A stretch of 64,000 nt of DNA from Glycomyces buryatensis (GTDB lineage: Bacteria > Actinomycetota > Actinomycetes > Mycobacteriales > Micromonosporaceae). Below are positions 28,315 through 43,347 of this stretch, piece by piece (the stretch's first letter is position 1; every line of letters starts with the position of its first letter). The notes beneath the pieces are model-generated. The model searched no databases and was not told the DNA's origin. It saw nothing but the letters and a program-made list of their open reading frames with translations. Both the position numbers and the translations under genes were made by a program. The stretch covers positions 62,001 through 126,000 of the forward strand of contig NZ_STGY01000071.1 in NCBI RefSeq assembly GCF_004912275.1, in the 5' to 3' direction.

Positions 28315-29982
28315 GGAACGGTGGTGCGGCAGGGGCCGGGCCGCACGTAAAACCCTTATGGACCCTAAGGCACCCGGACGGTAGTCGGCGTAGTCGAAGT
28401 CGGCGCTTCCGCCCTCATCCGCCAAGTCCTGAACCCACAGGCCCACAAAGGCTCCGGTGAAACCGAAGGCGTGGAGCATTCCGTTCTCGACCCACGTCGC
28501 ATGTTCATCGGACAGGATCGTCGCGTCGCGATCCTCGCTCAGGTCAATCCATTCGACCTGCTGCTCGGAATGCGGATCGCGGTAGCCGAAACGAAGCCTC
28601 GGTCCCTCGAATGCGATTCGGAGTTCAAGCCTCGGGCCCACCTCGGCGATCCGCTCAACCGTGCAGCGGCCCCGATCGGAGGTCACCAGCGACAGCCACG
28701 ACGCTCCATCCTTCTGCGACACTTGAAGAAAGTGCCAGTTGAAGCTGTTGTAGTACGCCGCAATGCCGGCACTCTGGTGTTCGGTCTCCGGAGTGAACTC
28801 CATGCCGACCTCGAGAACCCCCTGTTTCGCGGTGACCCGCTGCGCCACCAGGCTCGGGGTGCGCCTCCCGTGCGGCGATTGACCGCCGCGGATGCGCAGG
28901 TGCGACGGCCTGGCGGTGAGGCTGAGCCAGTCCGGGTCCGCGTGGCGGCGGAGGGTGTTCCAGCGCGGGTCCAGTTCCGGCGATTCGAAGTCGTCGCGAG
29001 TGTCGGCGCGGGGCCAGGGATGCGGTTCCAGCGCGGGCGCCTCGACCTCCACCGCGGGGGCCGCGTTCTCGATTCTGGGCCAGCCCGCATCCCACTCGAC
29101 CTTCGCCACCGCGGTCTCTCTTCCGAGCACGCAGCGGCCCGTCACGTCGCGCTGGCGGGCGTCCGTCGGCGGGCTCGGTTCGATCTCGGTGTACGGCCGT
29201 GAGGTCAGGTACGTCATGTACCACTCCCCCGCCTCGGTCTCCACGAAGCAGCCGTGACCGGCCTTCTGGAGATCCAGGTCGAGCTTGTCGCGGGTGGTGA
29301 GCAGCGGGCCGTTCGGGTCGACCTCATAGGGCCCCTTCAGGTCACGAGAGCGAGCGACGATCGCTCCGTGATTGAAGCCGGTGCCGCCCTCGGCGCACAG
29401 CAGGTAGTACCAACCGTTCTTCTTATAGAGATGCGGGCCCTCGGTGATACCGGCCGAACTCCCCCGCAGGATCAGTTCGGGCCGTCCGATGGCCTTGCCG
29501 TCCTCCAGCTGCTGGATCTCAATCCCTCGGAAGCCCATCACCATGTTCAGCAGCCAGGTGCCGCCGTCCTCGTCGTGATACAGCGCCGCGTCGAATCCCC
29601 GGCCGGGCAGGCGGACCGGGTCCGTCCACGGACCCGCGATGTCGGTGGCGGTGATGAGGTAGTTGGCGCAGTCCTTGTAGCCGTAGGCGTAGTTGTCCAG
29701 GACGCTGAAGACCAGGTGGAAGCGGCCGTTCGCGTACGTCAGGTCCGGCGCCCACACGCCGCCCGAGTCGGGGACGCCGTGGACGTCGAGCAGTCGCGGC
29801 GAGTCGGCGATGCCGCCGAGGGTCCGCCAGTGCCGCAGGTCCCGCGAGTGGTGGAGGCGGATTCCGGGCGCCCATTCGAAGGTCGAGGTGGCGATGTAGT
29901 AGTCGGCGCCGACCCGCACGATGGACGGATCGGGGTGGAATCCCGGGAGGATCGGGTTGCGGATGAGCGACGGAGTATTCAC
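27859..29982 (-). CDS. Glycoside hydrolase family 43 enzyme (beta-xylosidase-like), stop codon apparently lost
   Basis: The GTG at 29982 begins TPSLIRNPILPGFHPDPSIV, the conserved GH43 five-blade propeller start with the base Asp (HPDPS). Further marks are GGVWAPDL, the acid EGPHLYKK and the C-terminal jelly-roll domain ending DFDYADYRPG near 28366. Normal family members stop there, but here the frame stays open for another 500 bp, running antisense through the 3' end of the binding-protein gene to 27859. A shift of one base after GGGTG would give a TAG at once, so a lost stop or an indel is likely. No signal peptide; predicted substrates are xylo- or arabino-oligosaccharides. There is no clear ribosome binding site. 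Confidence 0.75.
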   Translation of the reverse strand: MNTPSLIRNPILPGFHPDPSIVRVGADYYIATSTFEWAPGIRLHHSRDLRHWRTLGGIADSPRLLDVHGVPDSGGVWAPDLTYANGRFHLVFSVLDNYAYGYKDCANYLITATDIAGPWTDPVRLPGRGFDAALYHDEDGGTWLLNMVMGFRGIEIQQLEDGKAIGRPELILRGSSAGITEGPHLYKKNGWYYLLCAEGGTGFNHGAIVARSRDLKGPYEVDPNGPLLTTRDKLDLDLQKAGHGCFVETEAGEWYMTYLTSRPYTEIEPSPPTDARQRDVTGRCVLGRETAVAKVEWDAGWPRIENAAPAVEVEAPALEPHPWPRADTRDDFESPELDPRWNTLRRHADPDWLSLTARPSHLRIRGGQSPHGRRTPSLVAQRVTAKQGVLEVGMEFTPETEHQSAGIAAYYNSFNWHFLQVSQKDGASWLSLVTSDRGRCTVERIAEVGPRLELRIAFEGPRLRFGYRDPHSEQQVEWIDLSEDRDATILSDEHATWVENGMLHAFGFTGAFVGLWVQDLADEGGSADFDYADYRPGALGSIRVLRAARPLPHHRSSLHRRYVRACLWQVRRVLGIRQRDHRDVLAARIPVAVLVEAQRPARAAHHLLAVEQQQVVADVPGRRRFLAPRVGDPYGAHRRHEGVVVGDRVAVGEGLPAAAHQVLEVGLEVREALRRLGAVAPAGIGPGGVQHRQVAFLDPAQDLLVGL
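28324..28346. terminator. Weak bidirectional terminator
   Basis: GTGCGGC and GCCGCAC flank a 9-nt GC-rich loop 10 bp after the second binding-protein stop. On the minus strand it is preceded by GTTTTAC and lies where the GH43 gene would normally be expected to end. Confidence 0.5.
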
Positions 29983-30207
29983 AGCTGCCGATTCAACCGG
30001 CGCGGAGGACGCGGGGCAAGCGATTCGGAGGCCGAACGGGGTATCGATAATTTCGAATCGCCCGCCTGTAGTTCGGGAGCGCCCCGGAGCGTCGTCGCAA
30101 ATCGGGCAGCGGGAGCTCCCCCCGTTTCGATTGTTCACGGGGGTGCGACAGCGGTCCGACGAAATCGCGGTGGTGCGATGTCGGACCTCTGGGTCAGAAT
30201 TGCCGAC

Positions 30208-30450
30208 ATGACTGCGTCCGATGCGAGTTTCCAGATCCGTCCCGTCCGCGAATCCGAGCACCAGGCGCTCGGTGAGGTCACCGTCCAGGCCTATCTCGAA
30301 GGGGGTTTCCTGCACGGCGCCAAGGACAGCTACGCCGCCGAGCTGCGAAAGGTCGCCGAGCGCACCCTCACCGCGACGGTCCTGGTGGCGATGGACGGCG
30401 AGCAGCTGATCGGCGGCGTCACCTACGCCCCGCCGGGAAGCGCCTCGAGC
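30208..30450 (+). pseudogene. GNAT N-acetyltransferase, 3'-truncated remnant
   Basis: The first 80 codons match the start of a GNAT domain: FQIRPVRESEHQALGEVTVQAY, then LVAMDGEQLIGGVTYAPPGS (strands 1 to 4). The similarity stops at about 30449, before the acetyl-CoA-binding motif RGxGxG that should follow. From there the sequence is a short tandem repeat and the antisense 3' end of the sulfotransferase gene. The open frame runs on to 30579 but encodes nothing GNAT-like. The remainder appears deleted. Confidence 0.75.
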
Positions 30451-30512
30451 CAGTGGGGATCTAACCCGGTGGGATTCGATCCAGTGGGGATTTGCGCCAG
30501 TGAGATTTACTC
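30450..30512. repeat. Four tandem imperfect copies of a 15-16 bp unit at the GNAT breakpoint
   Basis: The unit is CC(A/G)GTGGGGATTT, with copies starting at 30450, 30466, 30481 and 30497. The last copy overlaps the sulfotransferase stop codon (TAA read from 30509). Confidence 0.75.
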
Positions 30513-31712
30513 CAGATCGCCGATGAAGCGGCGGTACTCGGAGAAGACCTGGTTGACCTCGGTCTCGGTGATTCCGTAAGGGCTCAACTCGTACTTGTGG
30601 CGGCCACCGGATCCGCCGGGACGGTCGAGGGCGGTTTCGAGCGTGTCCTGTTCCGCCTTGCCCCACGGGGTGTCGAGGCGTTCGAACAGCTCGGGGATGC
30701 GCTCCCTGGCCTCCTTCGTGAGGTGCTCGTAGGGCACATCGATGATGGTGTCGCGCGGCTGTTGGCGGCGGACGGCCCGGGTGCGGTCGATGCCGGTGGC
30801 GAGCAGGCCCAGCCACTGGCGGCCGATCGAATGCGGGTCGGGCTTGTGCATGTGAAGCGACATCGAGGTCTCCGCGAGCGAGCACATCGAGGCGAGGACG
30901 GTCGCGGGTTCGCGGTGCGTCCACACGATCTCGGCGTCGGGGAAGGTCTTGAGGAGGACGTCGAGACTCCACAGGTGTGCCGGGGACTTGAGCACCCACC
31001 GGCGGCGGGGACGACCGTGCTGGAGGACCTGGAGTCCCTGTTTGAGGTAGCGGTAGTCGTCGGTGTAGTCGCGTTCGAGCATCCACTGGACGTAGCGGGG
31101 CGAGTCCGCCCGGACGGCGAACATCAGGCCGTGCGGAAGCAGGAAGACGCACTCCTCCGGCTCATCGGTGCCGATGGAGTGGATGTTGCGGAAGTCCGGG
31201 GCGACCTTGTCCATGCCAACGGTGATCCGGTCGGACCGCTTGCGGTATTCGTCCCGAGTCTCCTGCGAGATATCGCCGAGGTCGGTGCTCATGAGCTCCC
31301 ACAGCAGCGGGGCCCGGTGGGCCTCCGGAGCGCCGAGGAGGCGGTGGAGGAGGGTGGTGCCGGTGCGGGGCATCCCGACGATGACGATGGGCCGTTCGAT
31401 GGGTTCGGCCGCGATCTCGGGGTGCTGGACGTGGAGCTTGCGGATGCGCAGCCGGTTCTCGATGCGCGTGCTCACGTCGTTGATCATGCCGGACCAGCCG
31501 GTGGGGCTGAGCCCGTCGATGTCGGCGAAACATCGCAGCAGGAAGCGGTAGTCATCGATGAACTGCTCATCGCCCGAGTGGGTGCCGCCGATGCGAGTTT
31601 CGGCATTGTGGACGGCCTTTTCGATGATCTTGTCGATCTTCTTGCGTCGGTTGGCGATGGTTGGAGTCAGGACCGTGTTGACGGCCTTCAGCCATGGTGC
31701 GACTCGATTCAT
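30507..31712 (-). CDS. Sulfotransferase family protein
   Basis: A 401-residue enzyme of the Sulfotransfer_3 type. The 5'-phosphosulfate-binding P-loop is GMPRTGTTLLHRLL near residues 112-125 and the 3'-phosphate-binding region is KSPAHLWSLD followed by DAEIVWTHREP. It would transfer sulfate from PAPS to a small molecule or glycolipid; the acceptor is unknown. In mycobacteria related proteins sulfate trehalose or menaquinone. The ATG at 31712 is favoured over the TTG at 31721 because GGGAGAG lies 9 nt before it. The neighbouring acyltransferase suggests joint decoration of a surface lipid or glycan. Confidence 0.88.
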   Translation of the reverse strand: MNRVAPWLKAVNTVLTPTIANRRKKIDKIIEKAVHNAETRIGGTHSGDEQFIDDYRFLLRCFADIDGLSPTGWSGMINDVSTRIENRLRIRKLHVQHPEIAAEPIERPIVIVGMPRTGTTLLHRLLGAPEAHRAPLLWELMSTDLGDISQETRDEYRKRSDRITVGMDKVAPDFRNIHSIGTDEPEECVFLLPHGLMFAVRADSPRYVQWMLERDYTDDYRYLKQGLQVLQHGRPRRRWVLKSPAHLWSLDVLLKTFPDAEIVWTHREPATVLASMCSLAETSMSLHMHKPDPHSIGRQWLGLLATGIDRTRAVRRQQPRDTIIDVPYEHLTKEARERIPELFERLDTPWGKAEQDTLETALDRPGGSGGRHKYELSPYGITETEVNQVFSEYRRFIGDLE

Positions 31713-31880
31713 TGAGTCCAACTCTCCCTATAGGCCAACAAGATACGGGAAAAGCCTACATTCGAATCCGAGCGCAAGCCAGTCCCGTTGTGACACAGGG
31801 AGATCGCCTCGATACCTCCACTATCCTGTAACCCGCTCCGCCTCTTTCGTTCCCGAGCAGGGCATCCGCTGGGAGAACCG

Positions 31881-34064
31881 CTACTTCGACTCGGAGTCGT
31901 CGGCCTTCTCCTCCGGCACTTCCAAGGGGATCGAGGCGGCCAGCTGCGGGGCCAGTTCGGCCGAGAAGCTGGAGGACAGGTGGTTCGAGTCGCGGTAGAC
32001 CAGCAGGTTCCCGACGACCACCGGACACTTACCGGCCTCGGTGTCGCAGATCCACGGGATCGGGTCCACATAGGTCGCCCCGGTGTCCGCGACGGCGGCC
32101 ATGGCCTCCTCGCGGCGCTCAGGGAACTTGATCGCGTCGTCGAGGTTGTTGACGCACTCGGTCGCGTCGTCCGGGTGCTCCGAGAGGCAGTCGGGCACAT
32201 TGCCGACGCCCCAGGCGGTGTCGCCGATGACGTACACGTCCTTGGTGACGTCCAGCAGGCGCTCGGTGGTCTCAACCCAGCCGTCGACCCATTCCTGGTC
32301 GGGGTCGTCGCCGATGACCTGCTTGTCGTCCGAGTTGGAGGCGATGACCATGTCGGGATCGAGGTCCTCGATCTCCGTGAGGGCCTTCTCGCGCCACTCC
32401 TCGCACTCGGTGTAGCGACCGCCGCGGTCGTCGTTGTTCTCCTCGATCTCGGGAATCGAGCACGCGGCCTTGGTGAGCACCAGCATCTTCCAGCCCGAGG
32501 CCTGCGCGAGCTGGTTGAGCGGCGGGAACCACTGCGCGATGTGGGAGTCGCCGTACATCACCAGGGTCTTGTCGCCGTCCGGGTCGCCGAACCAGCAGTC
32601 CTCGGCGAGGTCGGTGCCGCCCTCCATGGTCATGCAGCCCTCGGCGTAGGAGAAGGGCTTGTCGTCGCGGGCCTCGTCCAGCGACGGCTGGAGGTTGATC
32701 GGGACGTCCTGGACGTCGGAGGAGTCGTTCAGCAGCTGCCACACGGTGGTGTCGTTGCCGGTGATCGCCTCCGCCTCGCCGGCATCCAGGTCCTGCGTGG
32801 GCTGGGTGATGGCGACGAAGGACGCGGCCAGCGAGACGCACATGAGCGCCCCGCCCACGGCCAGCGCCCGCGAGGGCACCTGGACCAGCCGCTTGCGGGT
32901 CCGGACGGGCTGCTCGACCAGGTAGAACGTGGCGACGGTCAGGATGAACGCGACGCCCATGAGCATGATGTAGTGCCGCAGCCGCGGCTCCTCGATGCCG
33001 AGCGCGGCCGGGCCGATCATGATGAGCGGCCAGTGCCACAGGTACAGCCCGTAGGAGACCTTGCCGATGTACTGGGCGGGGGCGATGCCGAGCAGCATCT
33101 GGGCGCCGAAGCGGTGCGGGACGCAGCCGGCGGCGATGACCATGGCGGTGCCGGCGACCGGGAGGGCGGCGGCGTAGCCGGGGAAGACGGTGTGGTCGTC
33201 CAACAGGAACACGGAGGCGACGATGATCGCAAGTCCCGCCCAGGAGGCGAGCGCGGCCAGGGCCCCCGGGACGCGAGCGAGCCGGTTGGCGCCGACGGCG
33301 ATGAGCGCGCCGACCGCGAGTTCCCAAGCCCGGGTGTGGATGCCGAAGTAGGACCACTCGGGCTCGGAGGCGGTCTGGGTGGCGCTGAGGTAGAAGGAGA
33401 CCACCGCGGTCGCGATGAGGAAGAGGGCGATGACCCACTTGCGGCGCTTCTCCAGCAGGCCCTTGCGCATGTACTTGCCGCTGTAGAGCTTGGTGGTGAT
33501 GAGGGCGATGGCCAGCAGGATGAGCGGCCAGACGAGGTAGAACTGCTCCTCGACGGCGAGCGACCAGAAGTGCTGGAGCGGCGACGGGTCCACGTCGGAG
33601 TTGAGGTAATCCGTGTTGGTCTGGGCCAGACGGAGGTTGATGACGTTGAGCGCGGCGGTGGCGGCGTCGGCGGCGATGTCCTGCAACCGGGTTCTGGGCA
33701 GCCAGATCCAGGTGGCGATCAGGGTCGCCAGGAGCACCGTCGCGGCGGCGGGGAGGAGGCGGACGGCGCGGCGGGCATAGAAGCCGGTGATGGAGACGCG
33801 GCCGGTCTTGAGGATCTCGCGCAGCAGCAGCGAGGTGATCAGGAAGCCTGAGATGACGAAGAAGACGTCGACGCCGACGTAGCCCCCGGCGGAGTGGAAG
33901 AACCCGATGTGGGCGGCGATCACCGCGCCTACGGCCACGGCCCTGAGGCCTTCGATGTCGGGTCTCCAGTGACTGGGGCGGGCACTGGGTTCCGTTTTTT
34001 GAGCTATTTCAGCGGGGCTGTCAGTGGACGGCCTCGCCAGTTCTGTTGCGCTGGTCAGACGCAT
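31881..34064 (-). CDS. OafA/YrhL-type membrane acyltransferase with C-terminal SGNH domain
   Basis: A 727-residue protein. The first 410 residues form an acyltransferase-3 membrane domain of ten to eleven helices, starting WRPDIEGLRAVAVGAVIAAH with the catalytic His in that helix and GYVGVDVFFVISGFLIT. The last 250 residues are an extracellular SGNH hydrolase-like domain: MYGDSHIAQW, a middle NSDD block and a final SNHLSSSF with His. Such proteins O-acetylate cell-surface polysaccharides or peptidoglycan, the SGNH part completing transfer outside. GGAG lies about 12 nt before the ATG. It is on the same strand as the sulfotransferase gene, 168 bp upstream of it. Confidence 0.92.
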   Translation of the reverse strand: MRLTSATELARPSTDSPAEIAQKTEPSARPSHWRPDIEGLRAVAVGAVIAAHIGFFHSAGGYVGVDVFFVISGFLITSLLLREILKTGRVSITGFYARRAVRLLPAAATVLLATLIATWIWLPRTRLQDIAADAATAALNVINLRLAQTNTDYLNSDVDPSPLQHFWSLAVEEQFYLVWPLILLAIALITTKLYSGKYMRKGLLEKRRKWVIALFLIATAVVSFYLSATQTASEPEWSYFGIHTRAWELAVGALIAVGANRLARVPGALAALASWAGLAIIVASVFLLDDHTVFPGYAAALPVAGTAMVIAAGCVPHRFGAQMLLGIAPAQYIGKVSYGLYLWHWPLIMIGPAALGIEEPRLRHYIMLMGVAFILTVATFYLVEQPVRTRKRLVQVPSRALAVGGALMCVSLAASFVAITQPTQDLDAGEAEAITGNDTTVWQLLNDSSDVQDVPINLQPSLDEARDDKPFSYAEGCMTMEGGTDLAEDCWFGDPDGDKTLVMYGDSHIAQWFPPLNQLAQASGWKMLVLTKAACSIPEIEENNDDRGGRYTECEEWREKALTEIEDLDPDMVIASNSDDKQVIGDDPDQEWVDGWVETTERLLDVTKDVYVIGDTAWGVGNVPDCLSEHPDDATECVNNLDDAIKFPERREEAMAAVADTGATYVDPIPWICDTEAGKCPVVVGNLLVYRDSNHLSSSFSAELAPQLAASIPLEVPEEKADDSESK

Positions 34065-34322
34065 AAGTGTCGGTCTCCGAACGGTTCACCGGGCATTTGG
34101 GTTTTCCCAGCTGGGCAGGCCGGGCTGACGTGTTCTGGGACGTTATCAGGGGGGACGAATGGAGACCCTAACATTGGTCGGCCATCGAGGGCATACCCCT
34201 CCTACAACGTGGTATTCATCCGATTCTATCTAAGCCGCAAGAAGGTTCGTCGCACCAGGGCACGGGGCCGGGCGTGTCCCCGGCAAGAAATTGTGTCCTG
34301 CGTCTCTGAGCCGGGAAACACA

Positions 34323-34348
34323 ATGGGCGGCCCGTGGGGACCGCCCAT
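34323..34348 (-). terminator. Rho-independent terminator of the tesB-pyk transcript
   Basis: On the minus strand ATGGGCGGTCC pairs with GGGCCGCCCAT (one mismatch) across four bases, followed by TGTGTTT. It lies 30 nt after the thioesterase stop. The rest of the 34065-34378 gap holds a second small GC stem near 34270 but no gene. Confidence 0.8.
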
Positions 34349-34378
34349 CGCGGTGGCCTTCATCCGGTTCGCCCGATG

Positions 34379-35269
34379 CTAGGGGACGCCCGGCGTCTCC
34401 GGAGTCTGCCGCAGCAGGCCCTCCTGCATGGCCGAGGCGATGTGCGCCCCGTCCTGGTAGAACCGGCCCTGCGCCAGGCCCCGGCCGAGGTCGGCGGTCG
34501 GGGACGTCGAGTCGTAGAGGATCCACTCGTCGGCCCGGAACGGGCGGTGGAACCACAGCGCGTGGTCCAGGCTGGTGCCCAGGTAGCCGCCGGGGCCCCA
34601 GACCTCGCCGTGGCGGGCCAGGACCGAGTCCAGCAGCGTCAGGTCCGAGGCGTAGGTCAGCACGCACACGTGGATGAGCGGGTCGTCGGGGAGCTTCCCG
34701 TCGGCCTTCAGCCACACGCGCTGGTGCTCGCGCGCCGGGCGCTCGCCCGAGGCCGAGAAACCGGATCCGCCCTCGTAGCGCACGTCGATCGGGCGCGGCA
34801 CCCGCGCCCAGATGCCCAGCCGGTCGGGGTGGGACTGCAACTGCTCGGACAGCGGCGGGATCTCTTCGGGGCCGGGCATGTCGTTCGGAACCGGGTCGGC
34901 GTGCTCCAGGCCGGACTCGCCGGTGTGGAACGAGGCCGACATGAAGAAGATCGTCTGCCCGCCCTGGAGGGCGACCGTGCGCCGCACCGAGAAGGAGCGG
35001 CCGTCACGGATGTTCTCGACCTGGTAGACGATCGGCTTCGACGAGTCGCCGGGGCGCACGAAGTAGCCGTGCAGCGAGTGGACCCGCCGGTCTCCGGGGA
35101 CGGTCCGCCCGGCCGCGACCAGCGCCTGCCCGGCGACCTGGCCGCCGAACACGCGCTGGAGCCCGACCTCGGGCTGGGGTCCCCTGAAGAGCCCCTTGTC
35201 GATCTCTTCCAGGTCCAGGACGCCGAGGAGCGAGTCCACGGCGTCCTGTCCGACGAGAATCCGCGTCAT
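34379..35269 (-). CDS. tesB: Acyl-CoA thioesterase II
   Basis: A 296-residue double-hotdog enzyme that hydrolyses medium- and long-chain acyl-CoA. Family marks are DLEEIDKGLFRGPQPEVG near the N terminus, RVFGGQVAGQALVAA, the catalytic region SLHGYFVRPGD, and ASDLTLLDSV followed by GTSLDHALWFHRPFRADEW in the second hotdog. The gene starts 3 bp after the pyruvate kinase stop, a typical actinobacterial pairing, so they form one transcript. Confidence 0.95.
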   Translation of the reverse strand: MTRILVGQDAVDSLLGVLDLEEIDKGLFRGPQPEVGLQRVFGGQVAGQALVAAGRTVPGDRRVHSLHGYFVRPGDSSKPIVYQVENIRDGRSFSVRRTVALQGGQTIFFMSASFHTGESGLEHADPVPNDMPGPEEIPPLSEQLQSHPDRLGIWARVPRPIDVRYEGGSGFSASGERPAREHQRVWLKADGKLPDDPLIHVCVLTYASDLTLLDSVLARHGEVWGPGGYLGTSLDHALWFHRPFRADEWILYDSTSPTADLGRGLAQGRFYQDGAHIASAMQEGLLRQTPETPGVP

Positions 35270-35272
35270 CGA

Positions 35273-36682
35273 CTAGGAGCCGATCTTGTGGACCCGGACG
35301 GTGTTGGTCGAACCCGGCGTGCCAGCCGGGGTGCCCGCCACGATGACGACCAGGTCGCCGGGGGCGGCCAGGTTCTGCTCCTGGAAGGTCTTGTCGACCA
35401 GCTGGAACATCGCGTCGGTGTGGTCGACGTGCTCGACCAGGTAGGAGTCGGTGCCCCAGGACAGCGCCATCTGGTTGCGGACGGACTCGATCGGGGTCAG
35501 GCCCACGATCTTCTGCTCCGGGTTGAGGCGGGCCAGTCGCTTGACGGTGTCACCGGTCTGGGTGAACGCCGCGAGCGCCTTCGCGCCGATCGCGTCGGCG
35601 ATCTGGGCGGCGGCCGCGGTGACGGCACCGGGCTTGGACTTCGGGTCGTGCGCGAGGTGGGCCACGTCGATCGGGCCGCCCTCGGTGGTCGCGACGATCT
35701 TGGCCATCGTGCGGACGGTCCCGATCGGGTACTTGCCGACCGAGGTCTCGCCGGAGAGCATGACCGCGTCGGCGCCGTCGAGGACGGCGTTGGCGACGTC
35801 GGAGACCTCGGCGCGGGTGGGCCGGGCGTTCTCGATCATCGAGTCCAGCATCTGGGTCGCGACGATGACGGGCTTGGCGTTCTCGCGGCAGAGGCGGACG
35901 ATCTCCTTCTGCACGATCGGGACCTCGTCGAGGGGCATCTCGACGCCGAGGTCACCGCGGGCGACCATGACGCCGTCGAAGGCCAGCACGATCTCCTTGA
36001 GGCGCGCGACGGCCTCGGGCTTCTCGACCTTGGCGATGATCGGGCGACGCACGCCGACCTCGTCCATGACCTTGTGGCCCAGGTGGACGTCGTTGGGGTG
36101 GCGCACGAACGACATCGCGATCAGGTCCACGCCCAGGTTCAGCGCGAACTTCATGTCGGAGATGTCCTTCTCGGACAACGCCGGCACGGAGATGTTCACG
36201 TTCGGCAGCGACAGGCCCTTGTGGTTGGAGACGGGGCCGCCCTCGACCACGAGGCACTCGACGTCGGTGTCGTCGGCGCCGAGCACTTCCAGCGCCAGTT
36301 TGCCGTCGTCGACCAGGAGGCGGTCGCCCTTGGTCACCTCGGACGGGAGCTTCTTGTAGGTACAGGAGACACGGTCGTGGGTGCCGTCGACGTCTTCGGA
36401 GGTGATCTTGACGCGGTCGCCCGCATCCCACTGCTCCGAGCCGTTGGCGAAATTGCCCAGACGGATCTTGGGCCCCTGCATGTCGGCCAGGATGGCGATG
36501 GGCTTTCCAGCGGCGGCGGCGGCGTCACGGACCATCTGATAGACGGCTTCGTGGTCGGCCTGCGTGCCATGGCTGAAGTTCATGCGGGCGACGTTCATGC
36601 CGGCGTCGATCAGGCCGGCCATACGCTCGGGCGTGGCGGTCGCGGGCCCGATGGTGCATACGATTTTTGCTCTACGAGTCAC
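35273..36682 (-). CDS. pyk: Pyruvate kinase
   Basis: A 469-residue glycolytic enzyme converting phosphoenolpyruvate and ADP to pyruvate and ATP. The N terminus RRAKIVCTIGPATA, the substrate-loop NFSHGT, the signature KVEKPEAVARLKEI with the active-site Lys, ARGDLGVEMP and AVMLSGETSVGKYP are all present and in order. Length equals that of other bacterial single-gene enzymes; it lacks the extra PEP-utiliser domain of Bacillus. It is the first gene of the pyk-tesB transcript. Confidence 0.97.
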   Translation of the reverse strand: MTRRAKIVCTIGPATATPERMAGLIDAGMNVARMNFSHGTQADHEAVYQMVRDAAAAAGKPIAILADMQGPKIRLGNFANGSEQWDAGDRVKITSEDVDGTHDRVSCTYKKLPSEVTKGDRLLVDDGKLALEVLGADDTDVECLVVEGGPVSNHKGLSLPNVNISVPALSEKDISDMKFALNLGVDLIAMSFVRHPNDVHLGHKVMDEVGVRRPIIAKVEKPEAVARLKEIVLAFDGVMVARGDLGVEMPLDEVPIVQKEIVRLCRENAKPVIVATQMLDSMIENARPTRAEVSDVANAVLDGADAVMLSGETSVGKYPIGTVRTMAKIVATTEGGPIDVAHLAHDPKSKPGAVTAAAAQIADAIGAKALAAFTQTGDTVKRLARLNPEQKIVGLTPIESVRNQMALSWGTDSYLVEHVDHTDAMFQLVDKTFQEQNLAAPGDLVVIVAGTPAGTPGSTNTVRVHKIGS

Positions 36683-36789
36683 CCTGCGAGCTTATATCGG
36701 ACGCACATTCACACTCACGAGGTCTCCGCAGATGAGAGGTGGAATTCACCGCGACTCGAAATGAGCGGAATGCAAAATGTAGATACGTC

Positions 36790-36826
36790 GAATTGAGCGC
36801 GGACAACAGGTGTCCGCGCTCAATTC
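36790..36826. terminator. Long perfect hairpin between gltD and pyk
   Basis: GAATTGAGCGCGGAC and its exact complement flank a 7-nt loop, a 15-bp perfect stem. It lies 80 bp downstream of the gltD stop, between that stop and the pyk start. Confidence 0.75.
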
Positions 36827-36907
36827 CGCGTTATTCGCACCGGTGGGGATAGCGCTTGTGCGCAGGTCCTCTCAGGCTGGTCCGCTAAAGGGGCCGCGAA
36901 GGTTTTC

Positions 36908-42890
<5,983 letters not shown>

Positions 42891-42990
42891 CCGTCGGCCT
42901 CCTTCGTCGTCGAGCGTCCCAGCTATGTGTGGGGGTGCTGGAACACGGCGTGGTTCCTACGGGACGACGTCGGCCCGAGAAGAATGCAAA

Positions 42991-43030
42991 GTGTCAGACG
43001 AGTGTAATGCATCGCTCATCTTTCTGACAC
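42991..43030. promoter_or_regulatory. 8-bp perfect inverted repeat upstream of gltB
   Basis: GTGTCAGA at 42991-42998 and TCTGACAC at 43023-43030 are separated by 24 bp, about 100 bp upstream of gltB and 320 bp upstream of the divergent gene at 43348. The centre spacing of about 32 bp is roughly three helical turns, as expected for two half-sites bound on one DNA face. A nitrogen regulator is plausible but unproven. No gene is seen between 42891 and 43347. Confidence 0.45.
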
Positions 43031-43347
43031 TCTCGTCCTACGATCCGAGCAGGTCCAGAGGTTTTTCTCACTACCGACCCGTCTGCGGGGCAATCAGTCC
43101 GTAACGACGGCGTAACCCCGAATCACCAGGGGAGATGCCCGCGCGACGTTTGACGCATAGCGGTTAGAGTGGGCAAATCGCACGGTCCCATATCCGTGCT
43201 TCGAGGCACCCATCATGGCTCGGCCTGAGCGTGCCCCGCCGTTCAAGCCGGCGGGACGCGCCAACGCCTCCTCGTCCACCGCGAGGCGACGCTGAGCGGG
43301 CCATCCCTTGGAGATACAACGGTACGTATTCAAGGAGCAATTCACCA

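Noticed and set aside
34334-36796. An 820-codon open frame on the plus strand
   Set aside because: Antisense to tesB and pyk.
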